Shown here piece after piece: positions 7,901 through 15,161 of a stretch of DNA of 24,014 nucleotides. This DNA comes from JAAYAY01 sp964429355 (GTDB lineage Bacteria; Planctomycetota; Planctomycetia; Pirellulales; Thermoguttaceae). A program made the translations under genes and the position numbers. Position 1 is the stretch's first letter, and each line of letters starts with the position of its first letter. The stretch is from assembly GCA_964429355.1 (NCBI GenBank), contig CAYSCH010000110.1:1-24014 (forward strand). The letters are read 5' to 3'. The notes below the pieces were generated by a model. That model saw only the letters and a list, made by a program, of their open reading frames with translations, searched no databases and was not told where the DNA came from.

Positions 7901-8509
7901 CTGGACCACGTCTTCGCCTCCGGGCGCGATGTCAATATCCTGGTCCTGGACACCGAGGTCTACTCCAACACGGGCGGCCAGGCTTCGAAGGCCACACCGC
8001 GCGGCGGTGTCGCCAAGTTTGCCGCCGGTGGAAAGCCGGGCAGCAAGAAGGACCTGGGGATGATGGCCATGAGCTACGGCAACGTCTACGTTGCCCAGAT
8101 CTCGCTGGGCGCCAACCCCAACCAGGCGATCAAGGCCATCCGGGCTGCCGAAGCCTATCGGGGCACGTCGCTGATCATCGCGTATGCCCACTGCATCGCG
8201 CATGGTATCAACATGACGACAGGGATGACCCTGCAGAAGGAAGCGGTGGCCTGCGGCTATTGGCCGCTGTCTCGTTTCGATCCGCCCGAGAAATCCAAGC
8301 CGTTCAGCCTCGATAGCAAAGCGCCCAAGGGCGCGTTCAAGGACTTCGCCATGCAACAGGCACGGTTCGCCATGCTGGCTCGCTCGAAGCCGGAAGATTC
8401 GGAGCGTCTGCTCAAGCTTGGGCAAGAGGACATCAACAGCCGGTGGAACTACTACGAGCAACTGGCGGCCACGACCCGCGATGGCGGCGAAAAGGAGGTG
8501 CAAGCATGA
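4955..8509 (+). CDS. nifJ: Pyruvate:ferredoxin (flavodoxin) oxidoreductase, single-chain
   Basis: This 1184-aa cytoplasmic enzyme oxidatively decarboxylates pyruvate to acetyl-CoA and CO2 with thiamine diphosphate, passing electrons to ferredoxin or flavodoxin. Length and domain order match the homodimeric one-chain type. The N-terminal pyrimidine-binding domain starts with EVMAIYPITPSS. The CoA-binding and gamma domains follow, then two 4Fe-4S motifs (Cys691/694/697/701 and Cys747/750/753/757). The proximal cluster ligands Cys821, Cys824, Cys843 and Cys1100 are all present. The TPP-binding site has GDG at 971-973 and DTEVYSNTGGQ from 999. The start is GTG with AAGGAG (4941-4946) 8 nt upstream. 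Its TGA overlaps the ATG of the next gene. The oxygen-sensitive chemistry suggests an anaerobic or facultative lifestyle. The symbol follows common usage and does not imply nitrogen fixation. Confidence 0.96.
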   Translation: MAQRRFVTIDGNEATSSIAHLCNEVMAIYPITPSSNMGELTDAWAAAGKKNIFGTVPHVVEMQSEAGAAGAVHGSLQAGAMTCTFTASQGLLLMIPNMFKIAGELTSTVFHVSARTVATHALSIFGDHSDVMACRSTGWAFLAAVSIQEAQDMALVAYASTLESRVPFLHFFDGFRTSHEENKIEQLSEDDVRAMIDMDLVQAHRDRALNPDRPKLRGTAQNPDVFFQAREACNSYYSKVPGIVQGVMDKFAKLTGRQYHLFDYVGAPDAERVIVAMCSGAGVVEETVDYLTAKGEKVGLVTVRLYRPFDSQAFVNALPKSVKTIAVLDRTKEPGALAEPLHLDVVTALVENWSGSLPRVIGGRYGLSSKEFTPAMVKAVFDEAAKAEPKARFTVGIKDDVTNLSLDYDPSFSTEADDVTRAIFFGLGSDGTVGANKNSVKIVGESTPLYAQGYFVYDSKKAGSVTVSHLRFSPRPIKGSYLVHKANFVACHQLVFIEKLDMLATAEEGATFLLNSPYGPDEVWDTIPMETQKQIIDKKIRLFVVDAYRVAREAEMGFRINTVMQTCFFKLANVLPEAEAIARIKDAITKTYGKRGETILKRNFAAVDGAIAALHEVKVPGQVTSKIRRLSGFQGEADPFIKNVLGEIMAGNGDDLPVSAMPVDGTFPTATTQYEKRSIALDIPIWDKEICIQCGLCSLGCPHAAIRMKAYPPAALAKAPQGFESADWKGKEYEGWKMTIQVAPDDCTGCGLCIDVCPAKSREVAKHKAINMEPKLKHLEKERANYDFFLSIPEVDRTKVNAGSIKGSQLLRPLFEYSGACAGCGETPYLKLLTQFFGDRMLCSNATGCSSIYGGNLPSTPYAVNADGRGPSWSNSLFEDNAEFGFGYRLAIDQQIEYAGMLLKKLSGQLGDNLVSALLSNKQETEEEIAAQRKAIAELKTKLAGIDSREAKDLLASSDFLARRSVWILGGDGWAYDIGYGGLDHVFASGRDVNILVLDTEVYSNTGGQASKATPRGGVAKFAAGGKPGSKKDLGMMAMSYGNVYVAQISLGANPNQAIKAIRAAEAYRGTSLIIAYAHCIAHGINMTTGMTLQKEAVACGYWPLSRFDPPEKSKPFSLDSKAPKGAFKDFAMQQARFAMLARSKPEDSERLLKLGQEDINSRWNYYEQLAATTRDGGEKEVQA

Positions 8510-9513
8510 GTGTCGATCTTCGCACGAAGTATCTTGGTCTGGAGTTGAAGAATCCACTGGTCGTAGCGGCCTGCCCGCTCACCCAGTCGATCGATAATCT
8601 CAAGAAGCTCGAAGAAGCGGGCGCCGCGGCAGCGGTCATGCCGTCGCTGTTTGAAGAGCAGATCACCCACGAGGAGGTGGCTCTCTCGGAGGCGCTGGAT
8701 TTTCGTACCGAGAGCTACGCGGAATCGCTGAGCTATTTTCCGGAGCCCGACGAGTACCGGGCCGCCCCGGACGTTTATCTGGATACAATCGCCGAGGCGA
8801 AAAAGGCCGTCAAGATGCCGATCATCGGCAGCTTGAACGGTGTTTCTCGCGGCGGCTGGGTCAAGTATGCGAAGCGGATCCAGGAGGCCGGCGCCGATGC
8901 GCTCGAGCTCAACATCTATCTGATCGCCGCGGACATGAACGTATCCGGGGCGCAGGTTGAAGAAAAGTACCTGGAGCTTGTCGGGGCGGTGAAGGAGTCG
9001 ATTTCGATTCCGCTGGCGGTGAAAATCGGACCGTATTTCAGCTCCCCCGGCCACATGGCCAGGCGAATCGCCGACGCGGGTGCCGACGGCCTGGTGATCT
9101 TCAACCGTTTCCTCCAGCCGGACATCGACCTGGACGATCTGGAAATCTCGCCCAAGCTGGTTCTGAGCACGTCGAACGAGCTGCTCCTTCCGCTGCGGTG
9201 GATTGCCATCCTCCACGGTCGTGTCAACGCTTCGCTGGCGCTCACGAGCGGGATCCACGGTGCCAAGTGCCTGCTCAAGGCCTTGCTGGCCGGTGCAGAC
9301 GTCGGCATGGTTGCCTCCGTCCTCTACCAGAAGGGCTTTGAGAAGATCGGCACGATCCTGTCGAACATGACGGACTGGATGGAAGAGAAGGAGTATCAGT
9401 CGGTCGAGCAATTGAAGGGCAGTATGAGCCAAGAAAACTGCCCCGATCCGGCGGCCTTCGAGCGTGGCAACTACATGAAGGCTCTCACCTCGTTCACAGG
9501 CGAAGCCATCTGA
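8506..9513 (+). CDS. Dihydroorotate-dehydrogenase-like flavoprotein coupled to PFOR
   Basis: The 335-aa protein has the TIM-barrel flavin fold of the dihydroorotate dehydrogenase/PreA superfamily. It opens with DLRTKYLGLELKNPLVVAAC. Lys173 sits in AVKIGPYF, and the TSGIHGAKC and GADVGMVASVLY segments match the FMN-phosphate loops. The NxSxPN orotate-binding motif is replaced by ELNIYLIAADMN (134-145), so true pyrimidine synthesis is unlikely. The ATG at 8506 overlaps the nifJ TGA (8507-8509) and is preceded by a strong AAGGAGG (8491-8497), so the two are translationally coupled. An in-frame GTG-type extension from 8443 lies wholly inside nifJ and is rejected. DHOD-like genes next to PFOR genes are known from several phyla; a flavin redox role linked to pyruvate or ferredoxin metabolism is inferred, not shown. 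The unit ends at the terminator at 9605. Confidence 0.85.
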   Translation: MSVDLRTKYLGLELKNPLVVAACPLTQSIDNLKKLEEAGAAAAVMPSLFEEQITHEEVALSEALDFRTESYAESLSYFPEPDEYRAAPDVYLDTIAEAKKAVKMPIIGSLNGVSRGGWVKYAKRIQEAGADALELNIYLIAADMNVSGAQVEEKYLELVGAVKESISIPLAVKIGPYFSSPGHMARRIADAGADGLVIFNRFLQPDIDLDDLEISPKLVLSTSNELLLPLRWIAILHGRVNASLALTSGIHGAKCLLKALLAGADVGMVASVLYQKGFEKIGTILSNMTDWMEEKEYQSVEQLKGSMSQENCPDPAAFERGNYMKALTSFTGEAI

Positions 9514-9604
9514 CATTCTGGCTACGAGGCGGTCTCCAAACCTCCGCAGGCATCGATATGTCCAGTGGGGCGGTTTGGCATCGGCTCGAGAGAGATAGAA
9601 TTCC

Positions 9605-9648
9605 AGCGGGTCCACCGGCGGTGTTGCCGGTGGACCCGCTTTTTCTCG
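9605..9648 (+). terminator. Intrinsic terminator of the nifJ-DHOD-like operon
   Basis: AGCGGGTCCACCGGC (9605-9619), loop GGTGTT, and its exact complement (9626-9640) form a perfect 15-bp GC-rich stem. The run TTTTTC begins at 9640. The T-tract is on the plus side only, so it terminates the nifJ operon. It does not obviously serve the converging response regulator, which ends at 9727. Confidence 0.93.
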
Positions 9649-9726
9649 TTCTCCCCGCTAAAACGGAACGGCTCGCACTGTCTCTTGCGCCACGCGGCAG
9701 AACAGCGATGCGACTGGATTTGTGCC

Positions 9727-10173
9727 CTATCGCGAGACGGTTCCTGGCAACAGACAGGCAATCGTATCGTAGAGGGTGGCCCGATCAAAAGGCTTGCTGA
9801 CGCACGCGTCGCAGCCTGACTTGTGGCATTTCTCGATTTCATCCGCCATGGCCCGGGCGGTGGTTGCGACAATTGGACCCTGGAACCCCGCGGCACGTAT
9901 CTGGCGCGTTGTCTCATAGCCGTCGATGGTGGGCAGGCGAATATCCATGAGGATCAGATCGAACTCCTGGGCTGTCCCCAGCGACGACTTTACGAGCTCG
10001 ACCGCGTCTTCTCCACGTTCCGCGACGACCACCTTGACGCCCATTGGGTGAAGAACGGCGGTCATGAGGTGTTGGTGGTCTTCGTTGTCTTCCACAAGCA
10101 AGAAATGGAGGCGACTCCAGTCGTTCGACCGACGACAGCACGGCATGATGAGCGAAGCAGGCGGATTGGACAT
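9727..10173 (-). CDS. Single-domain response regulator (receiver domain)
   Basis: The 148-aa product from the ATG at 10173 is one CheY-like receiver domain. It has the acidic pair Glu28/Asp29 in LLVEDNEDH, phosphoacceptor Asp77 in LILMDIRLP, the switch threonine in IVATTA (104-105), and Lys127 in VSKPF. No DNA-binding or enzymatic output domain is present, so it probably relays phosphate or acts by protein contact. The pattern resembles receiver modules of hybrid histidine kinases. The frame is open to an ATG at 10368, but the extra 65 residues lack homology-like features; a start at 10146 is also possible. No histidine kinase is adjacent. It converges on the nifJ unit, and its own terminator is not evident. 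Its target and signal are unknown. Confidence 0.87.
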   Translation of the reverse strand: MSNPPASLIMPCCRRSNDWSRLHFLLVEDNEDHQHLMTAVLHPMGVKVVVAERGEDAVELVKSSLGTAQEFDLILMDIRLPTIDGYETTRQIRAAGFQGPIVATTARAMADEIEKCHKSGCDACVSKPFDRATLYDTIACLLPGTVSR

Positions 10174-10249
10174 GAGTCCGTTATTCCAGTTCCACGGCTC
10201 GAAGGGTTGCTCACAGCCCAAAGGATGCAACGGGACCAACGATTCAGAC

Positions 10250-10268
10250 GCCAACTCGCCGAGTTGGC
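10250..10268. promoter_or_regulatory. Perfect 19-bp dyad upstream of the response regulator
   Basis: GCCAACTCG-C-CGAGTTGGC is a perfect 9-bp inverted repeat around a single base, 77 bp upstream of the response regulator start. Its size and symmetry fit an operator for a dimeric regulator, but a short hairpin is equally possible. Confidence 0.45.
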
Positions 10269-10298
10269 AGGGAAAACGGCTCCTTGTTGCTATGAGAG

Positions 10299-10322
10299 CC
10301 CCCCACGTGGGAACGTGTGGGG
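10299..10322. repeat. Imperfect inverted repeat, 10-bp arms
   Basis: CCCCCCACGT (10299-10308), GGGA, ACGTGTGGGG (10313-10322) pair with one mismatch. There is no T-tract on either side, so it is not a clear terminator. It lies in the noncoding stretch upstream of the minus-strand regulator. Confidence 0.4.
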
Positions 10323-10416
10323 AGGGCGTCATGAGACGCGGAAAACCTGATGAGGAAAGACGTTCCACCAGCCCGCCGACGTCGTCGTCGATCCGCTCCT
10401 GCTCAAGACCCTGCCG

Positions 10417-10426
10417 NNNNNNNNNN
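10417..10426. other. Assembly gap (10 N)
   Basis: Ten Ns of probably arbitrary length. The 10-mer TTCCACCAGC occurs just before (10363-10372) and immediately after (10427-10436) the gap, which suggests that a repeat broke the assembly. Missing sequence could include genes. Confidence 0.95.
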
Positions 10427-10785
10427 TTCCACCAGCTCGCGGCCCGTCACCGCCCCGAAATCCCCCCAAAGTGGTGCCACGACACCGCCATTGGTATTTA
10501 GTATTTATCGGGGGATAACCTCGCTGAACTCCACGTGAAGCACCACATACCGCCCGTGGTTCGATGTGTCCATTGCAGACGTCGGCGTCAAATACTGCGC
10601 ATAGCTGATAAACATCCGAAGTGACCCAGTTTACGCATAGCCACAAGAGACCTCTCAGTCTCCCGGCAAGAGGCAACAGAGACGCCCATCGGCCCTGTTA
10701 GCGGAATCTGGCGGAGAAAGGCAGTGAAACATCCATTTTTTTCCGGCGAGCAAGTCTGACGGCGAGGCATTCGGAGCATGGAGAC
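10427..10785. other. Gene-poor stretch between the gap and the nuo promoter
   Basis: No gene is supported here. A 36-residue minus-strand frame (10505-10615, starting MFISYAQYLTPTSAMDTSNH) has beta-strand-like alternation but no ribosome-binding site or family. A 71-codon minus-strand frame at 10588-10803 has no coding character. Base composition is less GC-rich than in the flanking genes. It may hold degraded gene fragments. Confidence 0.35.
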
Positions 10786-10813
10786 TTGCAAACAATCCAC
10801 CATAGCCTAGAAT
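10786..10813 (+). promoter_or_regulatory. Candidate sigma70-like promoter for the nuo operon
   Basis: TTGCAA (10786-10791), a 16-bp spacer, and TAGAAT (10808-10813) precede nuoA by about 125 bp. The predicted start near 10820 gives a leader of about 120 nt, which contains a short GACGG/CCGTC stem around 10841-10857. It is the best promoter-like match between the response regulator and nuoA on the plus strand. Confidence 0.45.
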
Positions 10814-10938
10814 AAGCCGTTTTTAGTACTGAACGAAAGACGGTACTCCCCCGTCATGGGCAACACCACGGAGGTCATGCCCTCTTTCAGGGACTAAGAC
10901 CGCGCTCCAAACAGGGTCACAAGCCCGGTATCCACTCG

Positions 10939-11499
10939 ATGAGTTCTTCCCCCACCTTGATCGTTGCTTACCTGACGCTGTTTGCCGTCGTGGGTTTTGC
11001 CACGATCTTTGTGGCGCTCCTGCTTGGCAAATTCTTGCGCCCCCGGAATCGAACGCCCGAGAAGCTGGAAGCCTATGAATGCGGTGAACCGCCGGTCGGG
11101 TCGAGTTACATCCAGTTCAACGTCCGCTTCTATGTCGTGGCGCTCCTGTTCATCATCTTCGATGTGGAAGTTGCATTCTTCTTCCCATGGGCCGCGGTCT
11201 TTGGCAAGGCGAACCAATTGCGGGACCCGGACTTGGTGGCAGTTACTGCCTCGACCGGACTGAATCCGATTGAGCGGAAGCTGGTGGAGTTGGGGGTACC
11301 AGCGTCGGATGCAGAAGGCGTATCGGACGCTGCCCCGGCCGCGGAACGACTGGCCCTGGCCGCAATGATCGACATTGCTATCTTCTTCGTCGTGTTAATG
11401 GTCGGCTTTGCCTATGTTTGGCGCCGGGGTGACCTGGATTGGGTCCGTGCCGTTCGGGCGGTTCCTGCGGAACGCGGATCTCCCCCGGAGACGGCTTAG
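10939..11499 (+). CDS. nuoA: NADH-quinone oxidoreductase subunit A (NuoA), with extended loop
   Basis: This inner-membrane subunit of complex I lies near the quinone site. Three membrane helices are seen at about 7-30, 63-88 and 139-161. The diagnostic YECGEPP loop (46-52) and the FNVRFYVVALLFIIFDVEVA block follow the family exactly. At 186 aa it is longer than usual (about 120-150). The excess is a roughly 50-residue segment (90-138) between helices 2 and 3, predicted to face the periplasm, plus a short C-terminal tail. It is the first gene of the nuo operon; the next gene is nuoC, 39 bp on, not nuoB. The ATG at 10939 fits the N-terminal helix; the ribosome-binding site is weak. Confidence 0.94.
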   Translation: MSSSPTLIVAYLTLFAVVGFATIFVALLLGKFLRPRNRTPEKLEAYECGEPPVGSSYIQFNVRFYVVALLFIIFDVEVAFFFPWAAVFGKANQLRDPDLVAVTASTGLNPIERKLVELGVPASDAEGVSDAAPAAERLALAAMIDIAIFFVVLMVGFAYVWRRGDLDWVRAVRAVPAERGSPPETA

Positions 11500-11538
11500 G
11501 TCCCTTCTTACGATGGGCAGATAGAAGACTGGATTTCC

Positions 11539-12069
11539 ATGAACGTCGCCGATATCGTTGAGCGGTTGAAGCAGCAGTTTGGCGAGCAGATTCTGCGAGC
11601 CGATCTGGAATGCGTTGACCCGTGGATTGAAATCGCGGCGTCGGGGCTCCATGAGATCTGCACCTTTCTGCGCGAGGCGCCGGACCTCCGGTTCGATTAT
11701 CTCCATTGCGTCTCTGCAGTGGATTATCTGGAACCGGATCCGAAGAAGTCAAAGAAGATCGAGTGGGAACCGCACCTCGAGCTGCTCTACCACCTCTCGA
11801 GCGTGCAACACCGACATCGCCTTGTGCTTCGTGTCGTGCTGCCGCGCTGGCGCGACGACCAGGCGGGCCGGCTCCCGGAGATCGCCTCGGTTTCCGACAT
11901 CTGGCGCACGGCCGATTGGCACGAGCGCGAGGTCTACGACCTCTGCGGAGTGTCGTTCCTCGGCCATCCTGATTTCCGCCGGATTCTCTGCCCTGAGGAT
12001 TGGGCTGGCCATCCCTTGCGAAAAGACTATGAGACCCCCGAGGAATACCACGGCATAAGGGTGAAATAA
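11539..12069 (+). CDS. nuoC: NADH-quinone oxidoreductase subunit C (NuoC, 30 kDa)
   Basis: This peripheral-arm subunit has no cofactor and supports the NuoD/NuoB quinone module. The 176-aa product carries the strong family signature DWHEREVYDLCGVSFLGHPD, then RRILCPEDW and GHPLRKDY near the C-terminus. It is a stand-alone NuoC, not fused to NuoD as in Escherichia coli. The ATG at 11539 follows nuoA by 39 bp with only a poor Shine-Dalgarno. The stop at 12067-12069 is followed by about 55 bp and the gap-affected start of nuoD. All signature residues appear intact. Confidence 0.95.
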   Translation: MNVADIVERLKQQFGEQILRADLECVDPWIEIAASGLHEICTFLREAPDLRFDYLHCVSAVDYLEPDPKKSKKIEWEPHLELLYHLSSVQHRHRLVLRVVLPRWRDDQAGRLPEIASVSDIWRTADWHEREVYDLCGVSFLGHPDFRRILCPEDWAGHPLRKDYETPEEYHGIRVK

Positions 12070-12154
12070 CCTTTAGGCAGGAGGCTGTCGGGACCGGGCA
12101 GCCTGGCCCAAGACGGGTAAAACATGCAGAAGCTCCAACCACAGACCCTCAGAC

Positions 12155-13348
12155 ATGCNNNNNNNNNNCGAACTGGTCGAATTCGACGTCCGCACGGACG
12201 AGATGCTGATCAATATGGGTCCCCAGCACCCCAGCACCCACGGCGTGCTGCGGCTGGTGCTGCGTACCGATGGTGAGGTTGTCGCCGATGTCATTCCCCA
12301 TATCGGCTATCTCCACCGTTGCGCCGAGAAGATCGGCGAGAAGCTCAGTCCTCGCCAATGGGTCCCTTACACGGATCGGATGGACTACCTGGCCGGCATG
12401 AACATGAATCTCGGCTGGGCGATGACGGTGGAGAAGCTGTTGAATCTGGAGATCTCCGATCGCGCCCGGCATATCCGGGTGATGGTGTGCGAGCTGAATC
12501 GGATTGCGAGCCACCTGGTGGCCGCGGGAACCTACGGGCTGGACCTGGGGAGTTTCACGCCTTTTCTCTACACTTTCCGCGAACGGGAGAAGATCCTCGA
12601 TCTGTTCGAGGAGGTGTGCGGCGCCCGCCTGACCTACAGCTACATCGCGCCCGGCGGCGTGACGGCCGATCTGCCCCCCGGTTGGCTCGATCGCTGCGAG
12701 CAGTTCCTTGGCGAGTTCGAACCGGTGATTCCGGAATTGCACGCGGTTTTGACGAGCAACGAGATCTTCATCCGCCGGACGGCCGGTGTCGGCGTGCTCA
12801 GTCCGGAGATGGCGATCAATTACGGGTGTTCGGGGCCCGTGCTCCGCGGAAGCGGTGTGGACTGGGATCTGCGCCGCGACGGGGAGCCTCGCGTGACGAA
12901 GATGTATGAAGACTACCAGTTCGAGGTCGTTGCACCGGTGGACGGACAGTATCGGCTGGTCGACTGTCCGCCGGTGCCGCCTGAGGCCGTGGTGGGCGAC
13001 TGCTGGCACCGCTTCTATGTGCGGATGATCGAATGCGTTCAATCGATACGACTCGTTCGGCAGGGGATGGAGAAGTACCGCCAGTGCCCGGAACCGGTGG
13101 GTGAGCCGATCAAGACGAATCAGAAGTTGCCCAAGGGAGAGGCGTATCTCGAAACGGAGGCGCCGAAAGGGCAGATGGGTTTCATGGTCGTTGGCGACGG
13201 CACGCCGATTCCGTGGCGAGTTCGCGCGCGGAGCAGCAGTTTCTGCAATCTCTCGGTCGCGCCCGAGATTTGCCGGGGTTTCCTGATTGCCGACATCCCC
13301 GCCATCATTGGCTCGTTGGATATTGTGCTGGGAGAGATTGACCGCTGA
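12155..13348 (+). CDS. nuoD: NADH-quinone oxidoreductase subunit D (NuoD, 49 kDa), start affected by gap
   Basis: NuoD forms the quinone-binding cavity of complex I with NuoB. The sequence shows MGPQHPSTHGVLRLVLRTDG near the N-terminus, YTDRMDYLAGMNMNLGW, and RTAGVGVLSPEMAINYG. It ends with SLDIVLGEIDR, the typical C-terminus. The nickel-binding cysteines of related hydrogenases are absent, so it is the respiratory subunit. Ten Ns at 12159-12168 interrupt the first codons. An ATG at 12155 is in frame only if the gap really is 10 bases; another at 12124 (MQKLQPQTL) would be in frame with a different gap length and may be the true start. The TGA (13346-13348) overlaps the nuoH ATG by one base, leaving no room for nuoE, F or G. 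Confidence 0.93.
   Translation: MXXXXELVEFDVRTDEMLINMGPQHPSTHGVLRLVLRTDGEVVADVIPHIGYLHRCAEKIGEKLSPRQWVPYTDRMDYLAGMNMNLGWAMTVEKLLNLEISDRARHIRVMVCELNRIASHLVAAGTYGLDLGSFTPFLYTFREREKILDLFEEVCGARLTYSYIAPGGVTADLPPGWLDRCEQFLGEFEPVIPELHAVLTSNEIFIRRTAGVGVLSPEMAINYGCSGPVLRGSGVDWDLRRDGEPRVTKMYEDYQFEVVAPVDGQYRLVDCPPVPPEAVVGDCWHRFYVRMIECVQSIRLVRQGMEKYRQCPEPVGEPIKTNQKLPKGEAYLETEAPKGQMGFMVVGDGTPIPWRVRARSSSFCNLSVAPEICRGFLIADIPAIIGSLDIVLGEIDR
12159..12168. other. Assembly gap (10 N) at the 5' end of nuoD
   Basis: Ten Ns fall in the first codons of nuoD. The true length is unknown, so the nuoD start codon and the nuoC-nuoD spacing cannot be fixed from this sequence. Confidence 0.95.
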
Positions 13349-14514
13349 TGGCAGACTACCTGGTTCAACTCGGCACCCCTGTCTGGCTGGCCTACGGCGG
13401 CATAGCGCTCGTGCAATGCCTGACCCTGCTGGCCCTCATGATGGGGGCCGCGGCAACCTTCACCTGGATGGAGCGGAAAGTCTCGGGCCGTATCCAGGAC
13501 CGGCTCGGTCCGACGCGGGTGGGAGGCCGATTCGGCTGGCTGCAATCGCCGGCCGACGGCATCAAACTGCTCTGCAAAGAAGACCTGATCCCCAAGGCTG
13601 CCGACCAGATCCTGTTCCGGCTGGCGCCGTACATCAGTTTTGCGGTCTCCTTCTCGGTCTTCCTGGCCCTGCCGTTCTCCAACGGATGGGTAGCGCAGCA
13701 ACTGAATATGGGGGTCTTCTTCATTCTGGCCATCGCCGGTCTTGAGGTCTACGGCGTGATCCTTGGCGGCTACTCTTCGGGTTCGAAATGGTCGCTTTAC
13801 GGGTGCATGCGGGAAGCGGCCCAGGTGGTGAGCTATGAAGTGCCGCTGGCGTTATGCGCGTTGATACCCGTCATGGTGGCCGGCACGCTCGACCTGGTGG
13901 CGATCGGCAACATGCAGCAGGGATGGGCCTGGAACTGGATGATCTTTCACAGCCCGTTCATGTTCGTCACGTTCTTCATTTTCGTGACCTGTGCCGTGGC
14001 CAGCACGAACCGCGCCCCTTTCGATCTGGCCGAGGCCGAGAGCGAATTGGTGGCCGGGTTTCTCACGGAGTATTCCGGGTTCCGTTGGAGCGTGTTCTTC
14101 ATGGCCGAATACGGCTCCATGGTGATGATCAGTGGTCTGGGAGCGATCCTGTTTCTGGGAGGCTGGCACGGCCCGGTCCCCATCGCCGGGTTGCTCGGCC
14201 TCACCCACGACAACCACGCGATCCTCGGTTGGTTGGGCGATCTGGTGGGAGCCTGCAACTTCCTGCTGAAGGCGTTTCTTGGAGTCACCTTCATGATGTG
14301 GCTTCGATGGACGCTGCCGCGATTGCGGATCGACCAGGTCATGACCACGTGTCTGAAATATTGCGTTCCGCTGGCTGCGGCGATGTTTGTCGGCGTGATG
14401 CTTTGGAGCTATGTGCTGCCGGGTGGGATTCTTCCCCGCCAGACGCCTTTGGGCGCAGTGGCAGAAGCCCCGGCCTGGCAGGCTCCGGCAACCACGGGAG
14501 GTGACGGCCCATGA
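13348..14514 (+). CDS. nuoH: NADH-quinone oxidoreductase subunit H (NuoH)
   Basis: NuoH is the multi-pass membrane subunit that joins the quinone site to the proton-pumping arm. The 388-aa product has about eight hydrophobic helices. The loop ERKVSGRIQDRLGPTRVG (42-59), SPADGIKLLCKED, and the acidic block NRAPFDLAEAESELVAGF (221-238) with TEYSG are near-perfect family matches. Its ATG overlaps the nuoD stop (TGATG) and its own TGA overlaps the nuoJ ATG (ATGA), so it is translationally coupled on both sides. nuoI, usually next, is absent. The C-terminal 30 residues are soluble and Pro/Ala-rich. Confidence 0.97.
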   Translation: MADYLVQLGTPVWLAYGGIALVQCLTLLALMMGAAATFTWMERKVSGRIQDRLGPTRVGGRFGWLQSPADGIKLLCKEDLIPKAADQILFRLAPYISFAVSFSVFLALPFSNGWVAQQLNMGVFFILAIAGLEVYGVILGGYSSGSKWSLYGCMREAAQVVSYEVPLALCALIPVMVAGTLDLVAIGNMQQGWAWNWMIFHSPFMFVTFFIFVTCAVASTNRAPFDLAEAESELVAGFLTEYSGFRWSVFFMAEYGSMVMISGLGAILFLGGWHGPVPIAGLLGLTHDNHAILGWLGDLVGACNFLLKAFLGVTFMMWLRWTLPRLRIDQVMTTCLKYCVPLAAAMFVGVMLWSYVLPGGILPRQTPLGAVAEAPAWQAPATTGGDGP

Positions 14515-15095
14515 TCGACTGGCATACCCTGCTCTTTCTGCTGTTCGCCGCGGTCACGTGCCTGTTTGCCGTGGCGGTCGTCGTGTCGGCCAACATCGTT
14601 CGTATGGCGGTTTGCCTGATCGCTTCCCTGGCGGCGGTCGCCGGCCTGTACTTTCTGGCTGGGGCCGATTTTGTCGGTGCCATGCAGTTGATGATCTACG
14701 TCGGAGGCACCCTGGTGCTCCTGGTGTTCGGCGTGATGCTCACGACCCAAGGGCCCGGTGTTTTCATGAAGATCACCTCCGCCAACTGGTTGATGGCGAT
14801 CCTGGCGGGGGGCGCCTTGCTGATCCTGCTGCTTTTCGCCGCCGTAAGCGTGGATGCCTGGAACCCCAAGGCCGTTGCCGAAATTGCCCCGGCGGCCCAG
14901 GCAGACCACACCGTCGCGCCGCTGGGAATGGGTCTGCTTGGCATCCGAGTCGATCGACTGAGTCAGGAGAATTCGACCTTACGTGCCGGCATGTCCGGTT
15001 ACTTCCTCCCGTTTGAGATCATCTCCGTTCACCTGCTCGTCGTGCTCATTGGGGCGGCGCACCTGGCACGGGTGAGAAAGAAGAAAGCTGAGTAA
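14511..15095 (+). CDS. nuoJ: NADH-quinone oxidoreductase subunit J (NuoJ)
   Basis: This 194-aa membrane subunit has five predicted helices (about 5-26, 30-49, 52-77, 90-110, 166-188). The third contains the family GAMQLMIYVGGTLVLLVFGV, with the pi-bulge-type YVGG. Helices 4 and 5 are joined by a roughly 50-residue polar segment. The start overlaps the nuoH stop (ATGA), showing coupling. nuoK follows within a few bases to about 66 bp, depending on its start. Identification is supported by operon order as well as sequence. Confidence 0.94.
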   Translation: MIDWHTLLFLLFAAVTCLFAVAVVVSANIVRMAVCLIASLAAVAGLYFLAGADFVGAMQLMIYVGGTLVLLVFGVMLTTQGPGVFMKITSANWLMAILAGGALLILLLFAAVSVDAWNPKAVAEIAPAAQADHTVAPLGMGLLGIRVDRLSQENSTLRAGMSGYFLPFEIISVHLLVVLIGAAHLARVRKKKAE

Positions 15096-15161
15096 GGTGT
15101 GTCGCGACGCACCATGCCACTGACTGTTTCCGTTTTTGAACCCCGAACCCCGACAACATCC

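Noticed and set aside
4511..8557. 1348-codon open frame on the minus strand opposite nifJ
   Set aside because: It is antisense to a fully conserved PFOR gene and reads as Arg/His/Leu/Val-rich low-information protein, which is typical of the complement of GC-rich codons.
8506..9513. Pyrimidine biosynthesis gene pyrD
   Set aside because: The orotate-binding NxSxPN motif is replaced and the gene is coupled to PFOR, not to pyr genes.
9605..9640. Bidirectional terminator serving the response regulator as well
   Set aside because: There is no T-run on the minus-strand side of the hairpin.
12155..13348. NiFe-hydrogenase large subunit instead of NuoD
   Set aside because: The nickel-ligand CxxC pairs are missing and the neighbours are all complex I genes.
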